64,000 nt of DNA, from positions 248,001-312,000 of the forward strand of contig WYDT01000004.1 of NCBI GenBank assembly GCA_013122435.1, in the 5' to 3' direction. Shown here in pieces: positions 44,578 to 53,683 of this stretch. Position 1 is the stretch's first letter; every line of letters starts with the position of its first letter. Source of the stretch: Chloroflexi bacterium AL-N1. GTDB taxonomy: Bacteria; Chloroflexota; Chloroflexia; Chloroflexales; Roseiflexaceae. The position numbers were made by a program, and so were the translations under genes. The notes beneath the pieces are model-generated. The model did not search any database and was not told the origin of the DNA. It worked only from the letters and a program-made list of their open reading frames with translations.

Positions 44578-45560
44578 CTCAACGAACGGTTGTTTTCACA
44601 GGCGAACGCCAGATGCATGTAAAATACTCACCTATTCCAGAACCAACCCCAGAAGAAGTCCTGATACAAACCACGCTGTCGGCTATCAGTGCTGGCACCG
44701 AAATGCTGGTGTACCGCAACCAATTTCCCCAGGACATTCCGCTCGATACCACCATCGAAGGGCTTGATAAAGCATTCGCCTATCCTCTCACGTATGGATA
44801 TACGACTGTTGGTGAGATTATTGCCTGTGGCAAAAACGTAAGCGAGTCGTATCTTCACCAACATGTCTTTGCGTTCCACCCCCATTGTAGCCACTTTACC
44901 ACCACACCAGACACACTCATACGCGCTCCTCAGGACATCGACGATCAAGATGCACTGTTTCTAGCGAATATGGAAACCGCTGTCAATCTCATTCAGGATG
45001 GTCGACCTATCCTTGGTGAAAAAGTGCTGGTGTTTGGACAGGGCATCGTTGGTCTGCTGGTGACAGCCATTCTTGCCAAATTCCCGCTCAAAAAGCTTAC
45101 TGCTGTTGATACGATTGAGTTGCGCCGCAACGCTGCCATTGAGGCGGGAGCGCATCAAAGCATTATGCCAGAAGCACTGACCGACGCTGATTTCGATCTG
45201 GTCTTTGAGCTGTCCGGCAACCCGGCGGTACTCAACACCGCCATTGATCGCGTTGGCTACGGTGGCAGAATCATCATCGGCTCGTGGTATGGACAAAAAC
45301 AGGCAGCACTCAATCTTGGTGGTCGCTTTCATCGCAACCGTGTACAGATCATGAGCAGTCAGGTGAGCACCATCGCCCCGGAACTCACCGCACACTGGGA
45401 CAAAGCACGTCGTTTCAATGTTGCATGGGATATGATCCGTCAGGTCACTCCATCGCGTTGGATTTCACACCGTTTTGCGGTAGAATCGGCAGCACAGGCA
45501 TATCAACTATTGGACACACAACCTGAAACCGCCCTGCAAGTGGTTTTCACATACAGTTAG
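44574..45560 (+). CDS. Zinc-ADH-like (MDR) oxidoreductase
   Basis: 328 residues with GTG start at 44574, chosen for the GTGA overlap with the reductase stop and GGGGAGA just upstream; ATG 44559 is the alternative. MDR fold: SAISAGTEMLVYRNQFPQDI, YPLTYGYTTVGEII, Rossmann VLVFGQGIVGLLVTAIL, FDLVFELSGNPAVLNTAIDR and GGRIIIGSWYG. The classical catalytic C-x-G-T-D is changed to ISAGTE, and structural zinc Cys are missing, so it is a non-classical member. Probably oxidises or reduces an intermediate of this cluster. Confidence 0.8.
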   Translation: MTQRTVVFTGERQMHVKYSPIPEPTPEEVLIQTTLSAISAGTEMLVYRNQFPQDIPLDTTIEGLDKAFAYPLTYGYTTVGEIIACGKNVSESYLHQHVFAFHPHCSHFTTTPDTLIRAPQDIDDQDALFLANMETAVNLIQDGRPILGEKVLVFGQGIVGLLVTAILAKFPLKKLTAVDTIELRRNAAIEAGAHQSIMPEALTDADFDLVFELSGNPAVLNTAIDRVGYGGRIIIGSWYGQKQAALNLGGRFHRNRVQIMSSQVSTIAPELTAHWDKARRFNVAWDMIRQVTPSRWISHRFAVESAAQAYQLLDTQPETALQVVFTYS

Positions 45561-45573
45561 AGAGGGTATCACT

Positions 45574-45951
45574 ATGTATACACTGGCCGTCAAACGTAAT
45601 TTTATCGCACAGCACTTTCTCATCGGTGGCGACTGGGGCGCCGAAAACGAACTTCACTCACATCACTATGCCATCGAGTTACAGCTTGAAGGCACATCCC
45701 TTGATCAACACGGCTATCTTGTAGACATTGTGCATGTTGAAGAAGAACTCAACAGCATTGTCGCATACTACCGCGACCGTACCCTGAACGACACCCCCGA
45801 ATTTGAAGGGTTGAATCCCAGTATCGAACATTTCTCGCGGATTCTCTGCACAACGCTTTCGGCTCGTATCGACGCGCCAAACATCGATACTTTGATGGTG
45901 ATTGTCTGGGAAAACGATATTGCCTGGGCATCATACCGGCTCAGTCGCTAA
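45574..45951 (+). CDS. 6-pyruvoyl-tetrahydropterin synthase-like protein, atypical
   Basis: 125 residues, ATG 45574 (GAGAGGG upstream). The PTPS/QueD fold is visible: RNFIAQHFL with zinc His14, NELHSHHYAIELQLEG with His28 and His30, and YLVDIVHVEEELNSIV. The usual catalytic Cys before LHGHNY is missing: the segment reads GAENELHSHHY. The chemistry is therefore likely different from QueD or PTPS, though the C-terminal Glu (IVWENDIAWASY) is kept. It joins RibA and RibD-type genes, so it may act on a pyrimidine intermediate. Confidence 0.75.
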   Translation: MYTLAVKRNFIAQHFLIGGDWGAENELHSHHYAIELQLEGTSLDQHGYLVDIVHVEEELNSIVAYYRDRTLNDTPEFEGLNPSIEHFSRILCTTLSARIDAPNIDTLMVIVWENDIAWASYRLSR

Positions 45952-45952
45952 C

Positions 45953-46990
45953 ATGCATATCGGGTTCATCATCTACGGATCTCTGGGTACCGTGTCAGGT
46001 GGATATCTGTATGATCGCCAGTTGGTGAGCTACCTGCGAAAACGTGGACATCCTGTCGGGATTGTTTCGCTGCCCTGGCGCAACTATCCCCTCCATGTAC
46101 TGGACAACTTTCGACGATTGCAGTTATCACACTTCGATCTCCTGCTACAAGATGAACTCAATCATCCGTCGCTGTTTTTGATGAACAAGCGCATCACCAT
46201 TCCTACCGTCTCCATCGTGCATCATTTACGCAGCAGCGAAGAACATCCGGCATGCATGCTTCCGCTGTATCGCCATGTCGAACAACACTATCTTAACAGT
46301 GTGGATGCCTTTATTTTCAACAGCAATACCACCCAAGCCATTGTTGGAAAACATCTTCATCGTGACAAGCCCTATGTTGTTGCCATGCCGTCCGGCAATC
46401 GTTTTACCACGATCACTGAGGAAGAGATTATCGAACGAACAACACGTTCACGCCCATTAAACATCCTATTCGTGGGGAATCTTATTCCGCGTAAGGGTTT
46501 AGACACACTACTGCAGGCCATCATCAACTTACCTGTTTATCTCACCGTCATCGGCTCAACAACCGTTAATCCAGACTATACCCACAGCATTCAAACGTTT
46601 ATTGATGCTCATCATCTTACAGAAACCGTATGTCTGAAAGGTCAGGTAAGTGATGCAGAGCTTGGCTTTCATTTCACCAATGCGGATGTACTCGCCGTAC
46701 CATCACAATACGAAGGGTTTGGGATCGTCTACCTTGAGGGGATGGGCTTCGGTCTACCTGCGATTGGGACCACAGCGGGGGCAGCCCACGAGATTATCAC
46801 CCATGGACAGAATGGCTTTCTGATCTCACCAGGACAGAGCGATGTGCTTGTCCAATACCTGCGCCAACTGTTCGATCAGCGTGTGTTGCAAAAGATGAGT
46901 TTAGCTGCCTTGAAACGCTCAAAGGTCCATCCAACGTGGGAACACACGTTTCTCAAAGTCGAGCAGTTTTTATGTAAACTGGCCCAGTAG
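45953..46990 (+). CDS. GT4 family glycosyltransferase
   Basis: 345 residues from ATG 45953, one base after the previous stop. GT-B fold: MHIGFIIYGSLGTVSGGYLY N-terminal glycine loop, and C-terminal domain LNILFVGNLIPRKGLDTLLQ, VCLKGQVSDAELGFHFTNAD and the E-x7-E motif in SQYEGFGIVYLEGMGFGLPA. It should transfer a sugar from a nucleotide-sugar donor with retention. In this operon the acceptor is plausibly the ribityl-pyrimidine or pterin-like product. Confidence 0.88.
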   Translation: MHIGFIIYGSLGTVSGGYLYDRQLVSYLRKRGHPVGIVSLPWRNYPLHVLDNFRRLQLSHFDLLLQDELNHPSLFLMNKRITIPTVSIVHHLRSSEEHPACMLPLYRHVEQHYLNSVDAFIFNSNTTQAIVGKHLHRDKPYVVAMPSGNRFTTITEEEIIERTTRSRPLNILFVGNLIPRKGLDTLLQAIINLPVYLTVIGSTTVNPDYTHSIQTFIDAHHLTETVCLKGQVSDAELGFHFTNADVLAVPSQYEGFGIVYLEGMGFGLPAIGTTAGAAHEIITHGQNGFLISPGQSDVLVQYLRQLFDQRVLQKMSLAALKRSKVHPTWEHTFLKVEQFLCKLAQ

Positions 46991-47809
46991 ATCGATTTGA
47001 TGGGCAATGTATATGAGCGCGCCATTATCGATCTGGGAATGACGAGTTTGAACCCACTCCGCCAATAGATCATCATCCAACTCAGGATGACCAGAAAGTG
47101 CCTGATCCATCGTATCGATAATAAAGTGCAGAAAATACGCCTCGTCATGCTCATACCCTGCGGAGTTCGGATAGACGATCCAGTCAGAGGCCCCTGCAGC
47201 GAGAACATCAACATCTGCTCGCTGGAGCACATACTGGAGGAGCCTGCGTCCGGCATAACTCCCGCCAGTGGTGCCGTTCTGACGAGCATCCATATCGGCG
47301 TGATAAAGTGCCTCGATTTTTGTATCTATCAATGTATCGATAGTTGGTTCCAGCATTGTAACGCCATCAAACGTGATAGTGAAGTAAAAAAAGCCCGCTG
47401 GTCGCAAGATATGTTTGAAATGATCCATCGCCGTAGGAAAATGTACCAGATCCATAAAAGCATTGGCAATGATGAGATCAACAGGCTGTGCTGGCTGCCA
47501 GGTTAAAGCATCTGCCACTTGAAAATGAACCTGCAGATCTGAGTGCGTACGTGTTTTGGCATGGTGCCGAGCTAGCTGTATGCTGTGTATGTTGGTATCG
47601 ATACCTGTATAAATCATCGGGCCATTAAACAGGTGCCAATCGGCAACACGCTCAGCCATTGTGCCAGCACCTGCGCCAACTTCCAATACATGACACATAG
47701 GCAATTGTTGAAGTTGTTCTTGTAGTGTCTTCCAAACAACCCGATTGAGTGCGCGGTCGTCGACGGTCTTCTTGGCTGAAAGATATCTTGCAAAGCTATA
47801 ATCTGGCAT
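46970..47809 (-). CDS. Class I SAM-dependent methyltransferase
   Basis: 279 residues. Motif I VLEVGAGAGTMAERVADW, then YTGIDTNIHSIQLARHH, VDLIIANAFMDLVH and FKHILRPAGFFYFTITFDG. The C-terminal region GTTGGSYAGRRLLQYV and YEHDEAYFLHFIIDTM looks like a substrate lid. Its 3' end overlaps the GT4 gene antisense by 21 bases. Its closeness suggests it belongs with the cluster, but it is on the opposite strand with its own promoter. Confidence 0.82.
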   Translation of the reverse strand: MPDYSFARYLSAKKTVDDRALNRVVWKTLQEQLQQLPMCHVLEVGAGAGTMAERVADWHLFNGPMIYTGIDTNIHSIQLARHHAKTRTHSDLQVHFQVADALTWQPAQPVDLIIANAFMDLVHFPTAMDHFKHILRPAGFFYFTITFDGVTMLEPTIDTLIDTKIEALYHADMDARQNGTTGGSYAGRRLLQYVLQRADVDVLAAGASDWIVYPNSAGYEHDEAYFLHFIIDTMDQALSGHPELDDDLLAEWVQTRHSQIDNGALIYIAHQIDLLGQFT

Positions 47810-48082
47810 GTCATTGATTTCCTTTACCTAATACAGATAATGCATTTCTCAGTGATACATGGACAGAAAGGCTCCAGCGTTCTTCCAATCTCGTGAGACG
47901 TTTTCATTCTAACGTGTTATGAATTTTAAGGCTACTTGCCTGGAATAAGGAAATGTGACACGGAAGTATTATAGCAACGACTCACCGAAGCGAAAAATCT
48001 CGCAGTACAAAGAGTACGTAAAGATACATGTATGTGGGGAAATCACTACGTTTTAAGAAGCACGACAACTACATCGCTGCAT

Positions 48083-48706
48083 TTAATCAATATTGTTGGT
48101 CATGAACCGGCCCAGAAAACCACCAGAGGGACGCACAGGTTGAACAAGCTTTGGATGGGCTGATTGATTAGTCGGTGGATGAAGATGGACGAGGCCCTGC
48201 GATAGCAGTTCATGCATCGCCATCGCAACCTCTATGCGGATCTGCCCAACCGTATCGGCAATCTCCGCAATACTACGCTGCCCATCAATGGTAGCTAATA
48301 TCGGCCAAATTACTTCACGTATTTTGATCTGGGCCTGCAGCTGGCTCTCAAGCAGTACCGGAACCCAATCGAGGTCTGGAATGGTGGGGCGCATTTGTGA
48401 CCACATTTGGGCATACTGTTCAGCAGATGTGACCAAGTCCCATGGGTCCATGCGGATCGTTTCTTCGGGAGATACAGCTCCGGCAGTGAAACAAAACGAT
48501 GCTCTTTTTTCCTCGAACAAGTGTGTTACGGCATCAAAACCCGTTAGATTGGACGTTATGGCGTGATAGGGATGACCGTCGCGAAAGTAAATTAAGCCGA
48601 TAGAACCGTCAGGACCAATAGTAAGAACACCAGTGACAGAACTACTGATAATCATCGCCATAAGTTCTGCCAACGAAAACTGATCGAGCATACCTTCAAG
48701 TTGCAT
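48083..48706 (-). CDS. DUF4388 (PATAN-type) regulatory protein
   Basis: 207 residues. The N-terminal DUF4388 domain reads EGMLDQFSLAELMAMIISSS, GVLTIG, GLIYFRDGHPYHAITSNLTG and FDAVTHLF. From about residue 128 a winged-helix-like domain follows (IWPILATIDGQRSIAEIADT, VAMAMHELLSQGLVHLHPP). DUF4388 proteins are found in gliding/type-IV-pilus and signalling contexts. The target is unknown. A dyad lies upstream at 48804-48823. Confidence 0.8.
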   Translation of the reverse strand: MQLEGMLDQFSLAELMAMIISSSVTGVLTIGPDGSIGLIYFRDGHPYHAITSNLTGFDAVTHLFEEKRASFCFTAGAVSPEETIRMDPWDLVTSAEQYAQMWSQMRPTIPDLDWVPVLLESQLQAQIKIREVIWPILATIDGQRSIAEIADTVGQIRIEVAMAMHELLSQGLVHLHPPTNQSAHPKLVQPVRPSGGFLGRFMTNNID

Positions 48707-48803
48707 ATAATGTTAACCTCGCTACACCCTCCTTACAGTCATTCATCGTACCACACCACCACCCGGTGGGCAATAGGAATTGCGTCACTCTGAGAGAATA
48801 ATT

Positions 48804-48823
48804 ACGATATGAGATGATATCGT
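48804..48823. promoter_or_regulatory. Perfect 7-6-7 inverted repeat
   Basis: ACGATAT-GAGATG-ATATCGT lies about 100 bases upstream of the DUF4388 start. The size suits a dimeric HTH operator. No matching regulator is identified. Confidence 0.4.
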
Positions 48824-48863
48824 CATATTTGGTACAATTTCAACAATCACTATCTGTACATCA

Positions 48864-49217
48864 TTATGTGTTAAAACCAACGACTAGATTTTTCACCAAG
48901 ATATCTATGTCGTCAAGCAATAACATCAGCATATAGGTTCCATGCGGAACGGCATTAAAGCAAAAAGAACCAAGATCATCTACATCTGATTGTACGGTTG
49001 TGCTTCCGTTAAGGATCGCCTGATTGTATGCACTCGCACCAAGTAATCGACCCGACAAGGTCCATAAGTGTCTTTGAGGCATCACCAACAGATCGATATC
49101 ATAACCAGCCGCACTAAACTGTACTCCCTGAGTCATTGGTAAACCAAAGGTGTGGGCCGACATGTACAACGACTGTGGTGCGTTGCTAAATTGTTGAAGG
49201 GCTCCTAATCGCGTCAT
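48864..49217 (-). CDS. Small beta-domain protein (CarboxypepD_reg-like)
   Basis: 117 residues. The C-terminal half reads LWTLSGRLLGA, then DVDDLGSFCFNAVPHGTYML, and a final strand IDILVKNLVVGF. This is the pattern of carboxypeptidase-regulatory-like beta sandwiches (L-x-G ... D-x-x-G-x-F-x-F-x-x-V-P-x-G-x-Y). No signal peptide. Proteins of this layout often accompany anti-sigma/peptidase or CHAT systems in Chloroflexota. A precise role is not visible. Confidence 0.5.
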   Translation of the reverse strand: MTRLGALQQFSNAPQSLYMSAHTFGLPMTQGVQFSAAGYDIDLLVMPQRHLWTLSGRLLGASAYNQAILNGSTTVQSDVDDLGSFCFNAVPHGTYMLMLLLDDIDILVKNLVVGFNT

Positions 49218-49428
49218 GTTATCCTCTCATGGTTGTTACACTATGCGATCACCTTTATTAACAGTATCGTCAAAAACGATAATCATAGCTATAACAACTT
49301 AACAGAGAAGACGTTACGGGTTATGATACAAACAACTTACGACAATTACTAGGAGAAAGCTAAGAATACCCATAGAATGGGGCAAAATACAACAGACCGT
49401 ACTCAGTTAAGATTCAAGATCTCTGTAA

Positions 49429-50211
49429 TCAACCTACCACTGGTGGTTCTCTTGGCACATACACATTGCAAAAAAAGCCCCGCAACGATCCGCGGTCTGT
49501 ACTGGAACAACTCTCCTCAGCCTGAAGCAGTCCATGACGAAAATCAAGTGTGATGGTATGTTCCACGTCAGGGCCATTCATGTCATAGATATAGATAGTA
49601 CCTGTGCCATCGCCAGGATCATCATAGCCATACGCAAGCACCTGGTGATTGTGGAACGGGTTCATCGTCGCACCTACAAGCATTAACGGCCATGGTGAAC
49701 CTTTGTCAATATGGGTCTTTAGATCAAACCATTCAAGCATTGAATGCCGCAACAGCCATGGCGGCCCATCGGTATCAATAAACGGTAGATCGCTATGCAG
49801 AATACCCATCCATAGCAAGAGCTTGGGAAAGTTTAACGCCATACTTTCGAGTTGACGCCGCACAAGAAAGCCACGTAACATCGCACCCTCTGATGTATCG
49901 TACGTTGGTAGATCACGTACATCATGACCACGTGGCACAACCATTTGTGTGCGATAGTAATCAAGAGCAGTAGCGGCCATGCCTCCACAAAGTCCATACG
50001 TCGGCGGAAGCGCACGTACAATCCACGGACGGAGGGTGGGAAACAAGTGCTTGGTAGTTTGTCCAACGAATGATCCCATTACTGAGGTTTTGGCACCAGA
50101 TAAAGCATTGTGCAAGGCTTTTTGAAGCTGTTCCTGTTCTGGTGGATCAAACGTCCATGCGTTAACGAAGGCAAATCCATCGGTCTGAGGGCGAAATTTA
50201 GTAACCGTCAT
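49429..50211 (-). CDS. Papain-like (C39-type) domain protein
   Basis: 260 residues from ATG 50211 (AGGAG about 6 bases upstream); a longer frame from 50262 lacks a site. A Cys in PPTYGLCGGMAATALDYY sits at a helix start, and a His in NPFHNHQVLAYGYDD plus Asp/Asn in IYIYDMNGPDVEH follow in the order of papain-like peptidases. No signal peptide. I think it is a cysteine-peptidase fold protein of the uncharacterised C39-like kind; activity is unproven. Confidence 0.55.
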   Translation of the reverse strand: MTVTKFRPQTDGFAFVNAWTFDPPEQEQLQKALHNALSGAKTSVMGSFVGQTTKHLFPTLRPWIVRALPPTYGLCGGMAATALDYYRTQMVVPRGHDVRDLPTYDTSEGAMLRGFLVRRQLESMALNFPKLLLWMGILHSDLPFIDTDGPPWLLRHSMLEWFDLKTHIDKGSPWPLMLVGATMNPFHNHQVLAYGYDDPGDGTGTIYIYDMNGPDVEHTITLDFRHGLLQAEESCSSTDRGSLRGFFCNVYVPREPPVVG

Positions 50212-50284
50212 AGCTAACTCCTGTGAAAATATCACTAATGCTAGTACTGTACAATACAACACAGGATCAAGTTCTGAAAATAAA

Positions 50285-50302
50285 TTGTGCTTTTTTACAC
50301 AA
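50285..50302. promoter_or_regulatory. Rex-like dyad upstream of the menaquinone operon
   Basis: TTGTGCTTTTTTACACAA is an 18-bp dyad with perfect TTGTG...CACAA arms and the 8-bp spacing of Rex operators. A TATAAT (50311-50316) follows after 8 bases. The second 18-bp relative is in the ndh promoter at 14219. Confidence 0.55.
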
Positions 50303-50380
50303 AGTCGATGTATAATATTCGTATGACATACATAACATACGTCATTGTCTCTGCGCGATTATTGCTAGAAGAGCGATCTA

Positions 50381-51814
50381 ATGATACACAATATGATACT
50401 GAAAGCAACTCCCTTATTAGATGAACAACTTCTCCGCAGCAGTTTTGAAGAAGCGAGCCAGCGTGCCCAGCACATGCATCAGTCAGTGCCACTTAGTATG
50501 GTATCTCCAGTTCCTGTAGTTGAGCCACTGGCCTTTTTTGCACAGGGTACCAGCATCTCACAAGAACGCTTCTTCTGGTCCCATCCTGGCATATACACAC
50601 TCACAGGTGTTGGGGCGACCTGGCATACGGCACTGTGTGACACAGCACGATTTGCGACAGCCACACAACGCTGGCAAGCATTGTGTGACGAGGTACAGTT
50701 GTACAGTGAACAGACGATTCCTGCTACCGGACCAATAAGCATGAGTGGTTTTGCTTTTGACCCACATACGCAAAAGACCGACACATGGCAGAACTACCCT
50801 GACGGATTGCTCGTGATGCCTCGTTATATGCTTACTCACATCTTTGGGGAGTACTGGCTCACCATCAACATCATTATCCATCCCAACAGTGATATTGATA
50901 CCGAAATCCATACCATACACCGAGACACACAAAGACTGCTCGCTGCTCAGAGCACATCAACACACAACAATGCACATAATCCCCGGATACACTTAGAAGA
51001 TGTCGTTCCTGCTCCACAATGGCAACAAACCATTAGTCGTGCTGTGCAGCACATCCAGCGTGGCAACATGAAAAAAGTTGTGCTGGCCCGCGAGAGTCAT
51101 GTCCAGAGTGATACAACTCTCAGCATTGAACATACCTTACAGCACCTACAAGACGATTATCCGAACTGCTATATTTTTGCGCTGGCCCGCGACTCAAGCT
51201 GCTTCCTCGGCGCATCGCCTGAACGCCTCGTACGTTTACACAAAGGGAGTGTGTCCACGACTGCGCTGGCCGGATCGATTGCACGTGGTGCGACACCCGA
51301 TGAGGATGATCGGCTCGGCTTTCAACTCCTGGCGAGTGCCAAAGATCGTACCGAGCACGAAGTGGTGGTACACAACATCCACCATGCACTTGCCGATATC
51401 TGTACCGACCTGGCATCGCCGCCGAGCCCGACACTGATGAAAACTGCGAGCGTGCAGCATCTGTATACACCTATCTCGGGACAAATCGATAGTAATCAAA
51501 CTATTCTCAATCTCGTGGAACGTCTCCATCCGACACCGGCGGTTGGTGGACATCCACGCGATCTGGCATTAGACTTTATTCGTGAGCATGAAAACCTGGA
51601 TCGTGGATGGTATGCTGGACCGATCGGCTGGGTGGATTGTCATGGTGATGGCGAGTTTGCCGTTGCCATTCGTTCGGCATTGCTCCGTGAAAACAACGCT
51701 TCACTCTTCGCGGGCTGTGGCATTGTCGCCGATTCCGATCCTGAACGTGAATATGCCGAATCGCAATTAAAGCTACGTCCAGTCCTGAATGCACTCAACG
51801 GAAAGCAGACATGA
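50381..51814 (+). CDS. menF: Isochorismate synthase MenF
   Basis: 477 residues, ATG 50381 (a second ATG at 50393). Chorismate-utilising signatures: KKVVLARESHVQSD, CFLGASPERLVRL, STTALAGSIARGATPDEDDR, ASAKDRTEHEVVV, HPTPAVGGHPRDLAL, WYAGPIGWVDCHGDGEFAVA and FAGCGIVADSDPEREYAE. It converts chorismate to isochorismate in the first step of menaquinone synthesis. Its stop overlaps the menD start (ATGA). Confidence 0.95.
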   Translation: MIHNMILKATPLLDEQLLRSSFEEASQRAQHMHQSVPLSMVSPVPVVEPLAFFAQGTSISQERFFWSHPGIYTLTGVGATWHTALCDTARFATATQRWQALCDEVQLYSEQTIPATGPISMSGFAFDPHTQKTDTWQNYPDGLLVMPRYMLTHIFGEYWLTINIIIHPNSDIDTEIHTIHRDTQRLLAAQSTSTHNNAHNPRIHLEDVVPAPQWQQTISRAVQHIQRGNMKKVVLARESHVQSDTTLSIEHTLQHLQDDYPNCYIFALARDSSCFLGASPERLVRLHKGSVSTTALAGSIARGATPDEDDRLGFQLLASAKDRTEHEVVVHNIHHALADICTDLASPPSPTLMKTASVQHLYTPISGQIDSNQTILNLVERLHPTPAVGGHPRDLALDFIREHENLDRGWYAGPIGWVDCHGDGEFAVAIRSALLRENNASLFAGCGIVADSDPEREYAESQLKLRPVLNALNGKQT

Positions 51815-53586
51815 GTCAAGACCAACAAAACCTGCATACCTTTGTCAGTGCACTGGTGGATGAAATTATCCGATCAGGGGTTTCACATTTTTGCATTTGC
51901 CCCGGTTCCCGTTCAACCCCGTTAGCGCTCACGATTGCACGTCACCCAGATGCACAGATCTGGATGCACCTCGACGAGCGGGCGGCGGCGTTCTTCGCAC
52001 TGGGGATGGCCAAAACCAGCGGACAGTCGGTCGCATTGGTATGCACATCTGGCACTGCGGCGACCAATTTTCTCCCCGCCGTCGTCGAAGCGTCACTTGC
52101 ACGAGTTCCACTGCTGGTGCTCACCGCCGACCGTCCCCACGAACTGCGGGACTGTGGTGCACCTCAGACTATCGACCAGATTGGTTTGTATGGCAACCAT
52201 GTCAAGTGGTTTGTCGATCTGCCAATACCAGAAGCAACCCCTAACCTCGTACGTTATGCTCGAACCCTCGCCGGGCGTGCCGTCGCTACCAGCCGCATAG
52301 CCCCCGCTGGACCTGTACATCTCAACTGCCCCTATCGCGAACCACTCGTGCCGATTGCAAATACACCAACCGTAGCAAGCGCACGCGCCAATCAGCAACC
52401 CTACGTTCAGGTCACCACAGCGCCACAGACACCCGAAACTACCCACATCACTGAACTTGCTAACCGACTGTATAACACACCACACGGCCTGATCATCTGT
52501 GGCCCACAAAACAACCCTGCACTCGCCCCGGCGGTAACCAGACTTGCGACTCATCTGGGCTACCCGATTCTGGCCGATCCACTCTCGGGTCTCCGCTGTG
52601 GTAGACATCCACACACGCACATTCTCGATAGCTACGATGCCTTCTTGCGCGACCAGGCTTTTACTGAACAATATCAGCCCGAACTAGTGCTGCGATTTGG
52701 CGCGATGCCGACCTCCAAGCCGATGCTCCTCTATTTGCAACAGTACCTCACATGCCATCAGATCGTTGTTGATGAGGCTGAAGGATGGAATGAACCAATC
52801 GCCTTAGCTGCCAAAATGGTGTACGCTGATGGGGCAGCTCTGTGCCATTTGACCGCCGATACGTTGGCTCAAGAGGGAATGGTCCGTACAGATGTGGATT
52901 GGCACAACGCGTGGATTGCAGTGGATCGGCTCACACGCGCGACTATTAACACCCAACTAGCGACTGTCGACGAGCTTTTTGAGGGCAAGGTCTTTGCAGA
53001 ACTGGCGACACTCTTACCAGATGGCGCAACCCTGTACGCCGGAAATAGCATGCCAGTGCGCGACCTCGACACGTTCTTCTCTGGTAGTGAACAAGACCTA
53101 CGCTTTCTCTCAAATCGGGGTGCGAATGGCATTGATGGCGTGATATCGAGCGCACTTGGCGCCCAGGCTGCCGGTGCCGATCCACTCGTGCTGGTCATCG
53201 GCGACATCTCGTTTTACCACGACTCGAATGGTCTCCTGGCCGCCCGTCAGTACAATCTCGACGCAACGATCATTCTGCTCAACAATGACGGTGGTGGTAT
53301 CTTTTCGTTTTTGCCACAGGCCCAGGATCGCGAGCATTTTGAACAACTCTTTGGCACACCACATGGATTAGATTTTCGACCGCTGGCCGAGATGTATGGA
53401 GCACACTATCAATGTGTTGCTGATTGGCAAGGGTTTCGTGCGGCAGTGCAGGAAAGTATGGTCGACGGAGGACTACACATTATCGAGGTTGTCACCGAGC
53501 GTGAGCGCAACGTAGCGCTGCATCGGGCGTGCTGGCCTGCGGTAAGCGCGGCTCTCGCTGAAAACGGCTTGACGAGATCGACCTGA
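51811..53586 (+). CDS. menD: SEPHCHC synthase MenD
   Basis: 591 residues. ThDP-dependent fold with HLDERAAAFFALGMAKTSGQ (catalytic Glu), CTSGTAATNFLPAVVEA, LRDCGAPQTIDQIGLYG, PVHLNCPYREPL, SNRGANGIDGVISSALGA and the Mg/ThDP motif VIGDISFYHDSNGLL with NNDGGGIFSFLP. It joins 2-oxoglutarate and isochorismate into SEPHCHC. It is coupled to menF, with about 100 bases before menH. Confidence 0.97.
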   Translation: MSQDQQNLHTFVSALVDEIIRSGVSHFCICPGSRSTPLALTIARHPDAQIWMHLDERAAAFFALGMAKTSGQSVALVCTSGTAATNFLPAVVEASLARVPLLVLTADRPHELRDCGAPQTIDQIGLYGNHVKWFVDLPIPEATPNLVRYARTLAGRAVATSRIAPAGPVHLNCPYREPLVPIANTPTVASARANQQPYVQVTTAPQTPETTHITELANRLYNTPHGLIICGPQNNPALAPAVTRLATHLGYPILADPLSGLRCGRHPHTHILDSYDAFLRDQAFTEQYQPELVLRFGAMPTSKPMLLYLQQYLTCHQIVVDEAEGWNEPIALAAKMVYADGAALCHLTADTLAQEGMVRTDVDWHNAWIAVDRLTRATINTQLATVDELFEGKVFAELATLLPDGATLYAGNSMPVRDLDTFFSGSEQDLRFLSNRGANGIDGVISSALGAQAAGADPLVLVIGDISFYHDSNGLLAARQYNLDATIILLNNDGGGIFSFLPQAQDREHFEQLFGTPHGLDFRPLAEMYGAHYQCVADWQGFRAAVQESMVDGGLHIIEVVTERERNVALHRACWPAVSAALAENGLTRST

Positions 53587-53683
53587 CCGCTATTTTCGTA
53601 CTTGTGGGTGATAGGTAGCAGCATATGTGTAATGATGCAAAGACCAGACTTCCACAGAGTAACCAGCGTCTACCTGGAAAACC

